DNA from: Lactarius indigo
Taxonomy: Eukaryota; Basidiomycota; Agaricomycetes; Russulales; Russulaceae
Assembly: GCA_025766275.1 (NCBI GenBank)
Contig: JAFKAC010000014.1
Coordinates: forward strand, 1,364,001 to 1,428,000
Direction of reading: 5' to 3'
Length of the DNA stretch: 64,000 bases
The position numbers and the translations under genes were made by a program. Shown here one piece after another: positions 1 to 10,047 of the stretch (positions within the stretch are counted from its first letter, which is position 1; the number at the start of each line of letters is the position of its first letter). Below the pieces are notes generated by a model. That model had not been told where the DNA came from and made no database searches. It saw nothing but the letters and a program-made list of their open reading frames with translations.

Positions 1-1732
1 GCGACTTAGCAAACTGATCCTTCGACTTAAGGAAGTGTACCACAGTGAACTTAGTGTGGTCGTCTATGAAGGTGGCAGTGTAAGTCGAGCCTTGCAAGGA
101 CTGAGTCTGCATAGGACCGGCGAGGTCACTGTGCACGATCTCAAATTGACGAGTTGTCCTCTTATTTGAGGACGCAGAAAAGGGTTGGCGAGTGGATTTA
201 CCCATCTCGCACCCACGGCAGACTGTGTGGGCCGTGGTAGAGCTGTCTATGTCCATACCAGTAGTGGCAGAGGGACCATGCGCCTTCAGCGCCGCAGAGG
301 ATATGTGTCCCATGCGTTGATGCCAGATATCAAGTGTGGCAGCACTTGATTTTGTGTGGGTGTTTAGGCCGACGCTGGCTGCGTCCAACCAGTAAAGGTT
401 GTCCTCAAGGTAGCCTTTGGCCACACACTTTTGGTTGACAGATATTTTAAATGAGCCACTGTCAAAGGCAATCTCAGCACCCTTTTGTGCTAGGGCGCAC
501 GTCGACAAGAAGCGCGTCTTCACCTGTGGTAGGTGTAGCACATTACTGAGGGTGATAGAGATTCCCTGGCTCGTTGTAAAGACGACAGAACCGACACCCA
601 CTTGGTCTATTGTGGACTTATCCCCTAGGCGTACAGTGCCTTTGGTTGGGGTATAGTCCTTGAAGTCAGACCGATGTGGTGTAATGTGGTGTGTAGCACC
701 ACTGTCCATCATCCAACGCACACGCAAGGCAGCATACAAGGCAACAGAAATAGATTGAGAAGCCCAATCTATGGCGGGCTCTTCGACCTCCTTAATGGAG
801 GCGGTGGTAGGTACAAGAATATGACTATTTGCAGCCTTGTTGCCTGCCTTCTCCTTCTCCTTTGCGTCAGCCTCATCCTTCTTTTTCCTCCTGCAGTCAG
901 GCTTGATGTGGCCCTTTTTGTTGCAATAGTGGCAAGTTAGACCAGAGTGGTCCTTCTTGCCCTTTTTGCCCGTTGACTTGACGGGGGCCACCTTGTTGAG
1001 AGAGGAGCCAGAGGGCCCGGCGCAGCGAGCTTCTTCCGACACTATGCGTGCAATTATTTCAGCGTGCTTGAGTGCGGATGGGGCCCCACTGGCAAGGATG
1101 GTTGAGGCCAACACCTCATAAGAGGGCGGCAATGCGTGGAGGAGAATGAGGCAGTATTGGACGTCAGAGACACCCATCTGCGCGTTGGAAAGAGCAACCC
1201 TAAGCTCATTGAGCTTGGCCAGCTGAGCGGCCATGGGTGCAGAGTTGTCGAGGCGGGCTTGTGTTATCTGAATCCACAAATTAAAGATGGTGGTGCTGCC
1301 CGAAGCACCTCCATATACGTCCTTGAGCTTGGCCCACTTGTCCTTAAAGGTAGGATAGGCAGTGTGATCTGCCACAAGTGAGTAGACATCTGGTTTGAGG
1401 TAGAGGCGGAGGTACGCCTTGGAACGACGCTGGACTGAGTCCCACTCATCTGTAGTGTTACCAGATGGGGGTGTATCCAGAGTGAACACATCCTCAGCTT
1501 CGTGCAGCGTGAGGATGGCCTCAACAGTCCCAGACCACTCGTTCCAACCAGTGCCATCAAACTGTTCAAGGCGGATGCCAGAGGGCATGCCAAAGGTTGC
1601 GCCATACGCGGCAGATACACGTGTGGAAGGTGTGGATCCAGAAGGAGGAGGGAGTGAGCCTCCTGCAGAGCCACTGGTGGGGCTGGGAGGAGCACCAGCA
1701 CCAGCAGCAGGGGTGGAAGATGAACCAGACAT
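1..1732 (-). CDS. Ty1/copia retrotransposon Gag-Pol polyprotein, 3' part beyond window
   Basis: A single minus-strand frame stays open from the ATG at 1732 to the left edge (577 codons visible). The order is Gag (UBN2-like, about residues 35-240), a CCHC zinc knuckle C-x2-C-x4-H-x4-C beginning at residue 267 (CHYCNKKGHIKPDC), an aspartic protease with DSGATHH at residue 343, and the start of integrase with its HHCC zinc motif (WHQRMGH ... CRGC, second cysteine pair near residue 505). Protease before integrase, with reverse transcriptase presumably after it outside the window, is the copia order. The polyprotein would package element RNA, process itself and integrate cDNA. No stop or shift was seen, so the element may be young. 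The start was chosen as the first ATG of the frame, downstream of the LTR and primer-binding site. Confidence 0.9.
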   Translation of the reverse strand, partial: MSGSSSTPAAGAGAPPSPTSGSAGGSLPPPSGSTPSTRVSAAYGATFGMPSGIRLEQFDGTGWNEWSGTVEAILTLHEAEDVFTLDTPPSGNTTDEWDSVQRRSKAYLRLYLKPDVYSLVADHTAYPTFKDKWAKLKDVYGGASGSTTIFNLWIQITQARLDNSAPMAAQLAKLNELRVALSNAQMGVSDVQYCLILLHALPPSYEVLASTILASGAPSALKHAEIIARIVSEEARCAGPSGSSLNKVAPVKSTGKKGKKDHSGLTCHYCNKKGHIKPDCRRKKKDEADAKEKEKAGNKAANSHILVPTTASIKEVEEPAIDWASQSISVALYAALRVRWMMDSGATHHITPHRSDFKDYTPTKGTVRLGDKSTIDQVGVGSVVFTTSQGISITLSNVLHLPQVKTRFLSTCALAQKGAEIAFDSGSFKISVNQKCVAKGYLEDNLYWLDAASVGLNTHTKSSAATLDIWHQRMGHISSAALKAHGPSATTGMDIDSSTTAHTVCRGCEMGKSTRQPFSASSNKRTTRQFEIVHSDLAGPMQTQSLQGSTYTATFIDDHTKFTVVHFLKSKDQFAKS

Positions 1733-2500
1733 TGGGATGATTTATCTGTCGCCGAGGAGCAGTCAGCGACAGTGCTTCATAGTTGCAAGACATAGAGATA
1801 GAAGGGGTACCACTCCTGTCTGTGATTCTGTAAGGCCAGAACGCTAACACGTCCTGCCTCCTGATAGTATGCCAGTGATACAAGGGCTAGGCCCAGGTTG
1901 AGAGAGTCCCTTTGCCATACCATGAGCTAGCTGCCAGCCAGGATGTGTCTAAGACACAGCTCAAATGGTTTGCGTCGGGGGGAAGGTGAAGGGATTGCTT
2001 TCAGAGCCCAAGGCTGTCTACCTCAGCCTCCTCGGCCTGTTGGTTGCCCCATCGCCACAGGTGGCTTTACTGAATCCTTTCCCATTGCCGCTACAAGGCA
2101 GGTATCTGGTTGCAGAACACCATAAGGTGAACACCCCCCAGAGCCTGAACCAGGTTTTACACTCCCATGGTGAGGAGATCCTGCGCCCAGTGTGGAGCAC
2201 CAGAGACAGCTGGCGCTAAGCTCCACAATACACAGCCCAGTGGGCCATGTATGCCTGGATATTTTGAAGTTAAGGGGCCACCAGACCCAGTCTCCTTGCG
2301 CATAGCGCAGGGGCTAGGAAAACAGCAGGGGTGAAAGTAGGACTACTGGGCAGTACATGTACAGGAGGTTCCTTAGCAGAGACAAGTGGCGCCCCACTGC
2401 TCTCTGCCTTGGGCAAGGCTGGTAAGGCCCCAGACAGACCTTAGCCTGGTGTGTCCTCCTAGGAAGACAGTGACCAGCCAAGTGGAGTGGCTAGGGCACC
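1733..2500 (-). other. Retrotransposon untranslated leader
   Basis: This is the sequence between the primer-binding site and the Gag start. I see no conserved coding frame; short frames on both strands do not resemble known proteins. It probably holds packaging and translation signals of the copia element. Confidence 0.55.
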
Positions 2501-2513
2501 AGGGCCCATAACC
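2501..2513 (-). promoter_or_regulatory. Primer-binding site (initiator tRNA-Met, internal half-tRNA type)
   Basis: Immediately inside the 5' LTR the minus strand reads GGTTATGGGCCCT. This is the same primer-binding motif as Drosophila copia, complementary to the anticodon stem-loop of initiator tRNA-Met (the tRNA contains GGGCCCATAACC). Copia-type elements prime from a cleaved half-tRNA instead of the 3' CCA end. It abuts the LTR end without a spacer. Confidence 0.82.
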
Positions 2514-3131
2514 TGATGAACAGACACATAAGAACTATACTCACAGTGGACTGATAGTACTGTGGTGAGATATAGAGGGTGACTGGAAGCAGCACAGGGG
2601 TGTCAAGCAGAGTGAAGCAAAGTGGAAGTCTGGCACACAGCAGTGAGAGAACTGATAATAGTATTACAGTGGAGAGGACATACCTGGCACACAGCAGTGA
2701 GAGAACTGATGTGGACCAGGAGCGTACAAGCACTACTACTTATACTATACAGAGGTGTGACACTAGTACAAGAGTGGTAACGTAGAGTCACAGATTACAA
2801 GGAGCGTTGTTCTCCATACAGGACAAAAGGAGTGTATGAAAAGGGAACAAGGCGACTAAAAACAAAGAGAGTCCAGACAAAGATGATATCATAATGACAT
2901 CACAATAAAGATAAGAGCTAAAGGAGAACAAAAGACTGAGTACAATGAAGTGTCCGGAATGTTCTACATGATGTCATAGTACATGATGTCATACATGACG
3001 CAATGATCAGCGCTAGATTGTACAGATCAAATGCAAGTAATCTACAAGTCCAATTAATCTAATCTAAAGCAGTCCATGCTGCAAGTCCAGTCCGTACAAG
3101 CCGCTAAGTGCGCAAGGGTCACTTATCAACA
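2514..3131 (-). repeat. 5' LTR of the copia element (618 bp)
   Basis: Bounded by TG...CA on the minus strand (TGTTGATAAGTG at 3131, ...GTTCATCA at 2514). The boundaries are fixed by alignment to the inverted second LTR at 8710-9335 and by the adjacent primer-binding site. It contains a TATA-like TATAAGTA and two direct copies of a 27-bp motif (2630-2656 and 2684-2710). Confidence 0.88.
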
Positions 3132-3418
3132 TGACTCGCCCTGTAACTCATAGTGCTGCGGAGCTCCCCACAAAGCCGTCTGTGTCCCCCGGGACATCCG
3201 CTCCCACTGGCACCATGCATCCGATGGGTATCACCATCCCTGCCACCACAAAGCCCCAAGACCTTGGCGAATTGGATGCCAGGACAGCTGCGCTCAAGAT
3301 TCGGCTTGCACAACTGTGGGAAACAGTCACCAAGCTTAGGGCTAATTTGAAAGACATAAATGACGAGCTTCACAAGGTAGTTCTTGAGATTGAACAGACT
3401 GCGGCCGCCCTCGGGTGA
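3131..3418 (+). CDS. Small coiled-coil ORF cut at its 5' side by the LTR
   Basis: A 95-codon frame whose ATG shares its first base with the last base of the LTR, so any upstream coding part would have been displaced by the retrotransposon. The first half is rich in Pro/Thr/Ser. Residues about 50-93 form a plausible amphipathic helix (LDARTAALKIRLAQLW, then regularly spaced Leu/Ile to the end). The family is not recognised. It may be the C-terminal remnant of a longer protein, or chance. Confidence 0.3.
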   Translation: MTRPVTHSAAELPTKPSVSPGTSAPTGTMHPMGITIPATTKPQDLGELDARTAALKIRLAQLWETVTKLRANLKDINDELHKVVLEIEQTAAALG

Positions 3419-4025
3419 TCCGCACTATTGCGTAGCCCATGTATCGTGTCATATGTAGCTGTCGATCATATGGAACATATAGCGGATATAGTTGGTCGGA
3501 TTTCCGCTTCTCCCGATTCCTGTACCATGTTATATGTAAATGTCAATTGAATGGGCTGTATGGCGGATATACATAGCAGGACGTCCGCTTCACCCGATAC
3601 ATGTACTATGACCATTATATCATCACATATGTCCACTCTGATATCAAATCCTCAAGTGCTCCTTTCTGCCCCATCTGTTGTCTCCACATGTCCATACATG
3701 TTTCACATATGTCTCATCTTCAGGTGCAGAGGTCCACTATTAGAACATTGTAATACCAAGTCATGCCATGGCTATTACACGTCAGGACATCCTCTTGCAC
3801 AATATGAGACCCCACATTGCTCAAACAGTTTCATTGTATTGGTACTTGATGTCGGACCATTCCCGACCATCATCCGATTCTCTATTGTATCACAGGAACA
3901 TATTTAATGACTGGCCATCACGATGAGATGTTCATATCCATCCACTTAAGCATCACACCTAGTACATTTGTCCATCGTCTCAATCACCATACCTTGTCCA
4001 TCTATCCATCCTCATCTCATCCATT
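3419..4025. repeat. Non-coding; two ~80-bp tandem degenerate repeats
   Basis: AT-rich spacer without a convincing gene. Two adjacent units (about 3437-3518 and 3519-3598) share the order catatgta ... agcggatata ... tccgcttctcccgat with substitutions. The remainder is the presumed 5' region of the gene at 4026. Confidence 0.45.
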
Positions 4026-6117
4026 ATGCAGAATGAATACCTCAATGATTCTGATGGTAGCGGAGATCCCTCAAGCTTACAGAGCTATGGGGAGCAATCT
4101 GTGAACACAGGATTCTCTATTACCCCTCGAGATGGAGACATTCTACTAGAATATCTCGATAAGTTCCAAGAGGCTGATACTCATGATTGCACTAGGATTG
4201 TTGAGAAGGCTATGGGAGAGCTGTATCATCTCCACCCTGCTAATACACCCTTTGACAAGAAGGATGTAAGAAAGGCATGTTTCACTATGAATATCGGACC
4301 ATCCTTCTCATTTCCCGTCCCAGAAAATCCACAAGTGGTTTTATAACCACTATGTCCGCCCCAAGCGTCAATACATCAAGTTTACTCGTAAATGGTCCGC
4401 CAGGAACGCATTCTATCACCTGAACCGTGATGAGGTCTTAAGGCTTGCAAACGAGACCTCTGGGACAGAACCGGGAAGTCCTGCATTCATAGGGGCCCTT
4501 CAGGATGCAACCACTGCTCTATGGAATGAACTGTCTATTGAGGATCAAGAGGAGTATCAAGAGTCTGCTAGGGAGTGGTCAGAGAAGACACCACCAAAGA
4601 ACATTCAATCAAGGTATGCACATATCCAAATCACCTGTTGATTGATTCCTCATATACCTCCTATGTAGGATGGCATCCTCTCTGCGTGAGCGGATCATCC
4701 AGGACTTCCAAAGTCAGCTTTATAAGACATGTGGAATCTGCTCCATTGTCCTAACCACATATGAGGGTGAAGACAACGACCTCAAGATAGGCTTGTAAGC
4801 AATCAAATACATATCCCTTGGTCATGTCTGCTGAGCATCGGTTCATCCGATCTTAGCAATGATGTCAACAGTATATTGCAGGATGGAAAGGACTTTCGGA
4901 AGTTCTGTCCAGACTGGAAGAGTGCTGCCCTCTGGCAGCAATGGGCTCAATTTGGGATGCAGTGCTTTGCCAAAGGTATGTTATGCCCATCATCTTGTCT
5001 CAAGTGATTACATCTAATAAATGTATGCCTCAGATACTGTGAAGGAACGTCCAAAAAGGGACCTCTCAAAGACCATCACCACCCCAATCCCCCTTGTGTT
5101 CAATGCAGATGGATTCCCGGAGCTCCCGACAGTTGTTTCCCATGATGGATATAAAGCTAAGGTCGTTCAAACATTGCTGAGGGACTATTGCACTGCACAT
5201 ATCCGTGAGTCATTCTTCAATTCATGTGCTGCAGTATGTCACATATGTGAATAAGGATATGTCACTGGAATCGAGAACCAGACCATTCCATGGGGTTCAT
5301 TGTCAAGTGATCCATCTGCCTGGATAGATGAGGAATGTATTCCATATGATTTTGAGTGGAAGGACCCATCCAAGATCCGGATTGATGAGGTCTTTCGCCT
5401 TCTAGACCATTGGAGGGATAGGCAAGACCAAGGTATTGATCCCCTGATGTGGGTTCCAACATGCCCACTCTTCAATGATACGAAGCAGCCTACAATACAT
5501 AAGTGGAACATCCGACGTGCTCGACCCAAGCAATCAGATGGATCTGACGAAGAGTCCTTTGACCTTCACTATAATGAGGACTCTAATCCTCAGGGTGACA
5601 AGACTGATGACTCTTTGGATGAATCATCTGTCCATGATGAGCCATCTGACCATTCATGGGCTGCGGAATCTCCTCCACTTCATGGGTCTCAGGAAGAAAC
5701 TGATCCTGGTGAGTATGGCTGCTATCATGGTGTTTTTCATTTATTCATGATATATGTTTAGGGAATGACGGAACACCCGACTCTCCAGGATATAAATCTT
5801 CAAATATCAATAGATCATCATCATCAGGTTTGTACCTCGTCCATATCCCATCACAGCTACCCAGATATACTAGCATCCCAACTTTCAGATATAGCAGGTC
5901 CATCAGATACACACCATGTGCAGGATATGAAGGAACTCAATACTAGCCCACTTATAGAGAAAAGGAAACGATTTATCAAGGTGTCAGAGAAGATCAAGTG
6001 AGTACTTTCAATGCAATAGTTTCCCAGCCATTAATCCCACTTTTCTAATCATTCTCCAGGAATATGGACACTGGCAGGGGTGCAGCAAAAGTTCATCCTA
6101 GCTATCTAGCCAGGTAG
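4026..6117 (+). CDS. Nine-exon gene of unknown function, transposon-associated family, 543 aa
   Basis: Exons 4026-4265, 4324-4613, 4669-4794, 4857-4975, 5034-5204, 5256-5708, 5762-5827, 5889-5997 and 6060-6117. All introns are GT-AG, 51-62 nt, and phases agree to a TAG stop, giving 543 residues. From memory, the segment KIHKWFYNHYVRPKRQ through W-S-A-R-N-A-F-Y and LWNELSIEDQEEYQE recurs in many Agaricomycete hypothetical proteins. The latter part is loosely reminiscent of an HMG box (Trp/Leu/Tyr helices), but I do not assign a domain. The C-terminal third is acidic and Ser-rich. It stands 1.2 kb upstream of a Tnp2-like transposase fragment on the same strand, so it may be accessory cargo of that transposon. 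No stop or shift was found, so it could still be expressed. Confidence 0.65.
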
Positions 6118-7303
6118 TCTATATGTACATTTCCATACTGGAATATCTGCACATGCTTTCCACTTACTACTTAATATTCTCCTGTACTAATCTATCATTT
6201 GTTGACCAGTAGTATGTGCATATGAGCTTTGGGATATCCGCACTTCCACAACCATATTCAAGTCCTGTAAATACCTGCAATGTCTATAGAGATCTTACGG
6301 GGTTAAACCACCAATTGAAAGATTGGGGACCCATTTATATCTCTACACATCCAATTAGGAAGTCCTGTCATATATCCTTATGAGGTCCCTATCCTGTATT
6401 CACCTTATTTACTCCCCTGTATTTCCTTTCACCGACACCCACTAGCCTGCATTTGTATGTATTCACAAGCAGGAACTCCGCTCTAGCTCACTGTGCCTTG
6501 ACTCTGTCTGTTGTCTCTGACACTTATAAGCAGTCACCACATACTTGTGATCAAATATTCTATTCTGCTCATTTTATTGAATATAGATGACCTCTGGATA
6601 CTCCACATAGACTAGTAGCCTCTATGACCTCAATGTATTTCCAGTGTATTTATGAAGTCCGTTGGAGATCCCCGACTATTTCCGACCCACCTATTGTCAG
6701 TTACACTATCAATTATCAGAGATGTCATGATTGGTATATTCTTATTAGATAACCTCTGAATAGACTACATAGTAGCCTCTATGATCTCTGTTCATTTATA
6801 TTTTGCTTATGATGACCCTCAGAGATCCCCGACTATCTCCGACCCACCTGTTGTCAATTAGACTATCAATTATAGCAGGTGTCCCGATTGGTATATTATT
6901 ATTAGATATTCTCCCTAATATGCATAGACTATCAATTGACAGTCACCTGTGATCAGACACTCCTTATATATTCTGTTTCACTTGTATTCATTTGATGTGC
7001 TTGCACATATCTGAGTGGATGGTCTTATATGCCTGAGTCTTGCTCCTTTGATTGATTACACATCATCTTTGGATACTACACATATAATAGCCACCTCTAA
7101 GCCTTTCTATTCTGTGTTCGAGTAACTCATCAATCCCCAACTATTCCCAACTATCTCCGACCCAGCCGACGTCGGTTGGAGTATCAATTATGGCGGAATC
7201 TCCGCCATTGGCCGGCGCCGGCTGAGTATGAACTATTAAAGAATCTCACCGTCGGTTGGGGGTATCAATTACATAAGCCACCGCTGATCATTATGTGACA
7301 AGA
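6118..7303. repeat. Non-coding AT-rich stretch with degenerate ~160-bp tandem repeats
   Basis: No gene seen. A unit containing gacctctggatac ... agtagcctctatga ... ccccgactatctccgaccca ... actatcaattat occurs at about 6585-6755, 6750-6910 and, more diverged, 7060-7200. This looks like subterminal or internal repeats of a DNA transposon. Confidence 0.5.
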
Positions 7304-8553
7304 ATACCCCGTTGTGGAATGCGCACGGGGATACTGTGACAAAGACAGTCCCATACATCCCTTCGTCATTCGGGCGTGCTCCGCGTGATCCCTCTAAGAA
7401 GATCAACTCAGGCTACAAGGCTTGGGAATATCAACAATACTTCTATGGCCTGGGCCCGACTCTGTTTCGGCATCTTTTACCTCGAAAATACTGGCTTAAT
7501 TATTGTAAACTCGTCTCGGGTGTCCGCATCCTCCAGTGCCATAGTATCACGTTCGAAGACGTTCTAAGGGGCCATCGCCTATTGATGGCTTTCGTTGAGG
7601 AATTCGAAGACCTTTATTACCAGCACGCGGAGGCGCGGATTCATTTCGTCCAACATAGCATCCATATGCTCACACACATTGCTCCTGAGACCCTTCGCGC
7701 CGGCCCTCTTGCTTGCTATGCTCAATGGACACTTGAAACTGCTATTGGGAACTTAGGTCGCGAGATCAGACAAGATTGAGACCTGTACGCCAATCTCACA
7801 CAGCGGGCTATTCTGCGCGCTCAGGTCAACTCACTTCAAGCTCGCTTTCCTGGGATCCAGCTTGAACTTCGTGGGTGCTGCGGCACATCTCTCCCGAGAG
7901 GCGCGCGTGAGTTCGAGGGGTGTGGAGGATATGCTTTGCTTCCTCGTTGCGAGGAGTACCCCACCCCTCTTTCAGAAGACGAGCTCTTGGCATTGATGTC
8001 ATATTGGCGCCAACAAGAGTGGCCCAATCAAGATGTGTGGTCGAAGACCATCTGTCGTTGGGCTAAACTACGGCTCCCGAACGGGCAAATGGCGCAATCT
8101 GTCTGGCAGGAGTCGCGTATACTATCAAATGTTCGGCGTGCTTCATGTGTTGAGGTGAGGAACGCTCTTATTTCTTGCTTTTTCGTACTGAGAATAATTA
8201 TATAGATCGAATATAATTCTACGATGCGCATAGCGAACGTGGAATTCTATTTCTACATGCGGTTCGGAGAATCTCGTCACCCTTTGGCAATGGTGATGCT
8301 ATTCTCCTTGCCCGACAAGGGCATCTTCCGCGATTCCAGCGAAACAGTTTATCTCTGTGAACCCACTCAAATTCGCGTTGTTGTTCCTATCACCGCAATC
8401 CACACAGTTGTCTCAATGTTCCTGGAATATAAAGTCGACAACGACGGTGTGGAGGACACAGGAAAGTTCTCCCTCATGCGGCATGCATACTTAGAGGTCA
8501 CGAAATATCCCACGGAGGAGGACGAAGAAGAGGAGCTGCTCGAGGGCAGTTGA
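7304..8553 (+). pseudogene. Tnp2-family (Plavaka/CACTA-like) transposase, C-terminal fragment with in-frame stop
   Basis: The frame reads PLWNAHGDTV ... KINSGYKAWEYQQYFYGLGP ... NYCKLVSGVRIL ... YYQHAEARIHFVQHSIH ... CYAQWTLETAIGNLGREIRQ, a pattern I recognise as the conserved C-terminal region of Agaricomycete Tnp2/Plavaka transposases. A TGA at 7777-7779 interrupts it; the same frame resumes with DLYANLTQRAILRAQVNSL. A 51-nt GT-AG intron (8155-8205) keeps frame into a final exon ending at 8551-8553. The N-terminal zinc finger and most of the catalytic region are missing upstream of about 7304. It is therefore a truncated, non-autonomous remnant, although the rest of the frame is well kept. 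Confidence 0.78.
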
Positions 8554-8704
8554 TGCAGCAGTACATGTAGTTGCCAGTGTCTTACATCGTTGCTGACATC
8601 GGTGGGTGTTGTTCAGCTCATATAACATGTGCTTGTGTTTGCGTTGACAATGGTTCTTACTGAGGTAAATGTCTGAGTTAAGACGGTCACTGACATTCAC
8701 GGGT

Positions 8705-8709
8705 AGAAA
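8705..8709. repeat. Target-site duplication, left copy (agaaa)
   Basis: Five bases directly left of the solo LTR, identical to 9336-9340. Five base pairs is the usual copia target duplication. Confidence 0.85.
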
Positions 8710-9335
8710 TGTTGATAAGTGACCCTTGCGCACTTAGCGGCTCGTACGGACCGGACTTGCAGCATGGACTGCTTTAGATTAGATATACAGGACTTGTAGA
8801 TTAGATACTATTTGATCTGTACAATCTGGACTTATCATTGCGTCATCTATGACATCACTGTACTTCTATGACATCATACATCCGGTCTCTGCGTTGTATA
8901 ACGCTTTTGTACTTCTCTTTGTTCTTTACTTGGTATTATCTTTATTATGATGTCAGTATGATATCATCTAGTTCTGGACTCTCCTTGTTCTCCTTTCCCT
9001 TGTTCTCAAAGCGTCCACTCTTTTGTCCCTTTGTAGAACAATAGCACCTTTGTATTCTGTGACTAGCGTTACTTACCTTGTACTACTGTCACCCTCTGTA
9101 GGAGTATAAGTAGAGTACCATGTACGCTCCTGGTCCACATCAGTTCTCACTGTTTGTGTGCCAGGTAAGCTTCCTTCCCTCCAAATGTAACAACATCAGT
9201 TCTCACTGTTTGTGTGCCAGACACCTCTTGCTTCCACTGCTTGACTTCCTGTTTGCTGCTTCCAGCCACCCAGCCTATCTCACCACAGTCTCCTTTGTCC
9301 ACTGTGAGTATGCTACCTTTGTGTGCTGTTCATCA
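8710..9335 (+). repeat. Solo copia LTR (626 bp)
   Basis: Begins TGTTGATAAGTG and ends CTGTTCATCA, homologous end to end with the LTR at 2514-3131 but inverted. No primer-binding site or Gag follows. The flanks carry a perfect 5-bp duplication, so this is a solo LTR left by LTR-LTR recombination after insertion, here 156 bp past the transposase remnant. It contains two direct copies of a 26-bp motif (9139-9164 and 9195-9220). Confidence 0.9.
9105..9112 (+). promoter_or_regulatory. Putative TATA box of the solo LTR
   Basis: TATAAGTA, also present at the equivalent place in the other LTR. The direct repeats follow shortly downstream. Confidence 0.4.
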
Positions 9336-9340
9336 AGAAA
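9336..9340. repeat. Target-site duplication, right copy (agaaa)
   Basis: Directly right of the solo LTR and identical to the left copy at 8705-8709. Confidence 0.85.
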
Positions 9341-10047
9341 TATGTCGTTATATACACGCGGTATAGGATGAGTAAAGAAGGACAAGTGAGGGAATGAGGA
9401 CCAAGCGTCTGGGTAACGTGAAATTATGAGCATACGAAGTTAGATAAGGACAACATACGATGCACCATATTGTCCTCTGCTGGACCCAACAAGTGCAAAG
9501 CGGCTCGGTGCGGCTCAGTGTGCCCGGTATCTTGTAGGTGGTAAGGAAGAGCCTGAGTCATGCCGTTGGCCTTGTGAGAGGAGAGCGGTGAGAGACAATC
9601 TCCGCAGACTGAGGGGATATGTTGTGATCAACATAGAGGTGGCCGATGCGACGATAGGCCGGGTTTGGTTCAAGCCTCGAGGCGTTGCTGTAGAAGGGTG
9701 TCAGAACCTGGTCACTGGCGGGATTCGAGGCCAAGTCAGGGAGCATAGTGGACACCAAGGTGTGTGTCGGCAAGAGAGAACAACAAGGAACATGCGGTAG
9801 AGTCGGATTAGAGTGGGTGTATGTATACAGTACGGGAATGAAGACACAAGGCGATTGTGAGGGAAGCGGGGCCCAAGAAGCAGTAAGATGATTGGCTGAG
9901 AAGACAGTACCAGTCGAGCTGCCAAAAAAGGCAAGATGAATGATCAACAATTGATTCAAATTGATTCGAATGATACAGTACAGCTCGCACGCAAAGTACA
10001 ATACAACTTGGACTTGTTACGCTGACATACAGTAGCAGTAATAGTAA
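9341..10047. other. No gene recognised
   Basis: Short frames on both strands have no family resemblance and poor codon structure. The right end is presumably the 3' untranslated region of the minus-strand gene at 10048. Confidence 0.4.

Larger units (their letters stand above)
1..3131 (-). mobile_element. Ty1/copia LTR retrotransposon, truncated by window edge
   Basis: Read on the minus strand: 5' LTR (3131-2514), primer-binding site (2513-2501), leader (2500-1733) and Gag-Pol (1732 to the edge). The 3' LTR should lie left of the window. The five bases just outside the 5' LTR (3132-3136, tgact) should recur outside the unseen 3' LTR if the insertion is intact. Confidence 0.88.

Noticed and set aside
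1264..1701. Minus-strand open frame of 145 codons and overlapping plus-strand frames
   Set aside because: They are other-frame shadows of the copia Gag, whose zinc knuckle and protease lie in a different, longer frame.
2630..2710. Short CRISPR-like repeats
   Set aside because: Only two copies with a short spacer, inside an LTR, in a eukaryotic genome.
9558..10001. 147-codon minus-strand frame
   Set aside because: No domain, no splice support, composition of untranslated sequence.
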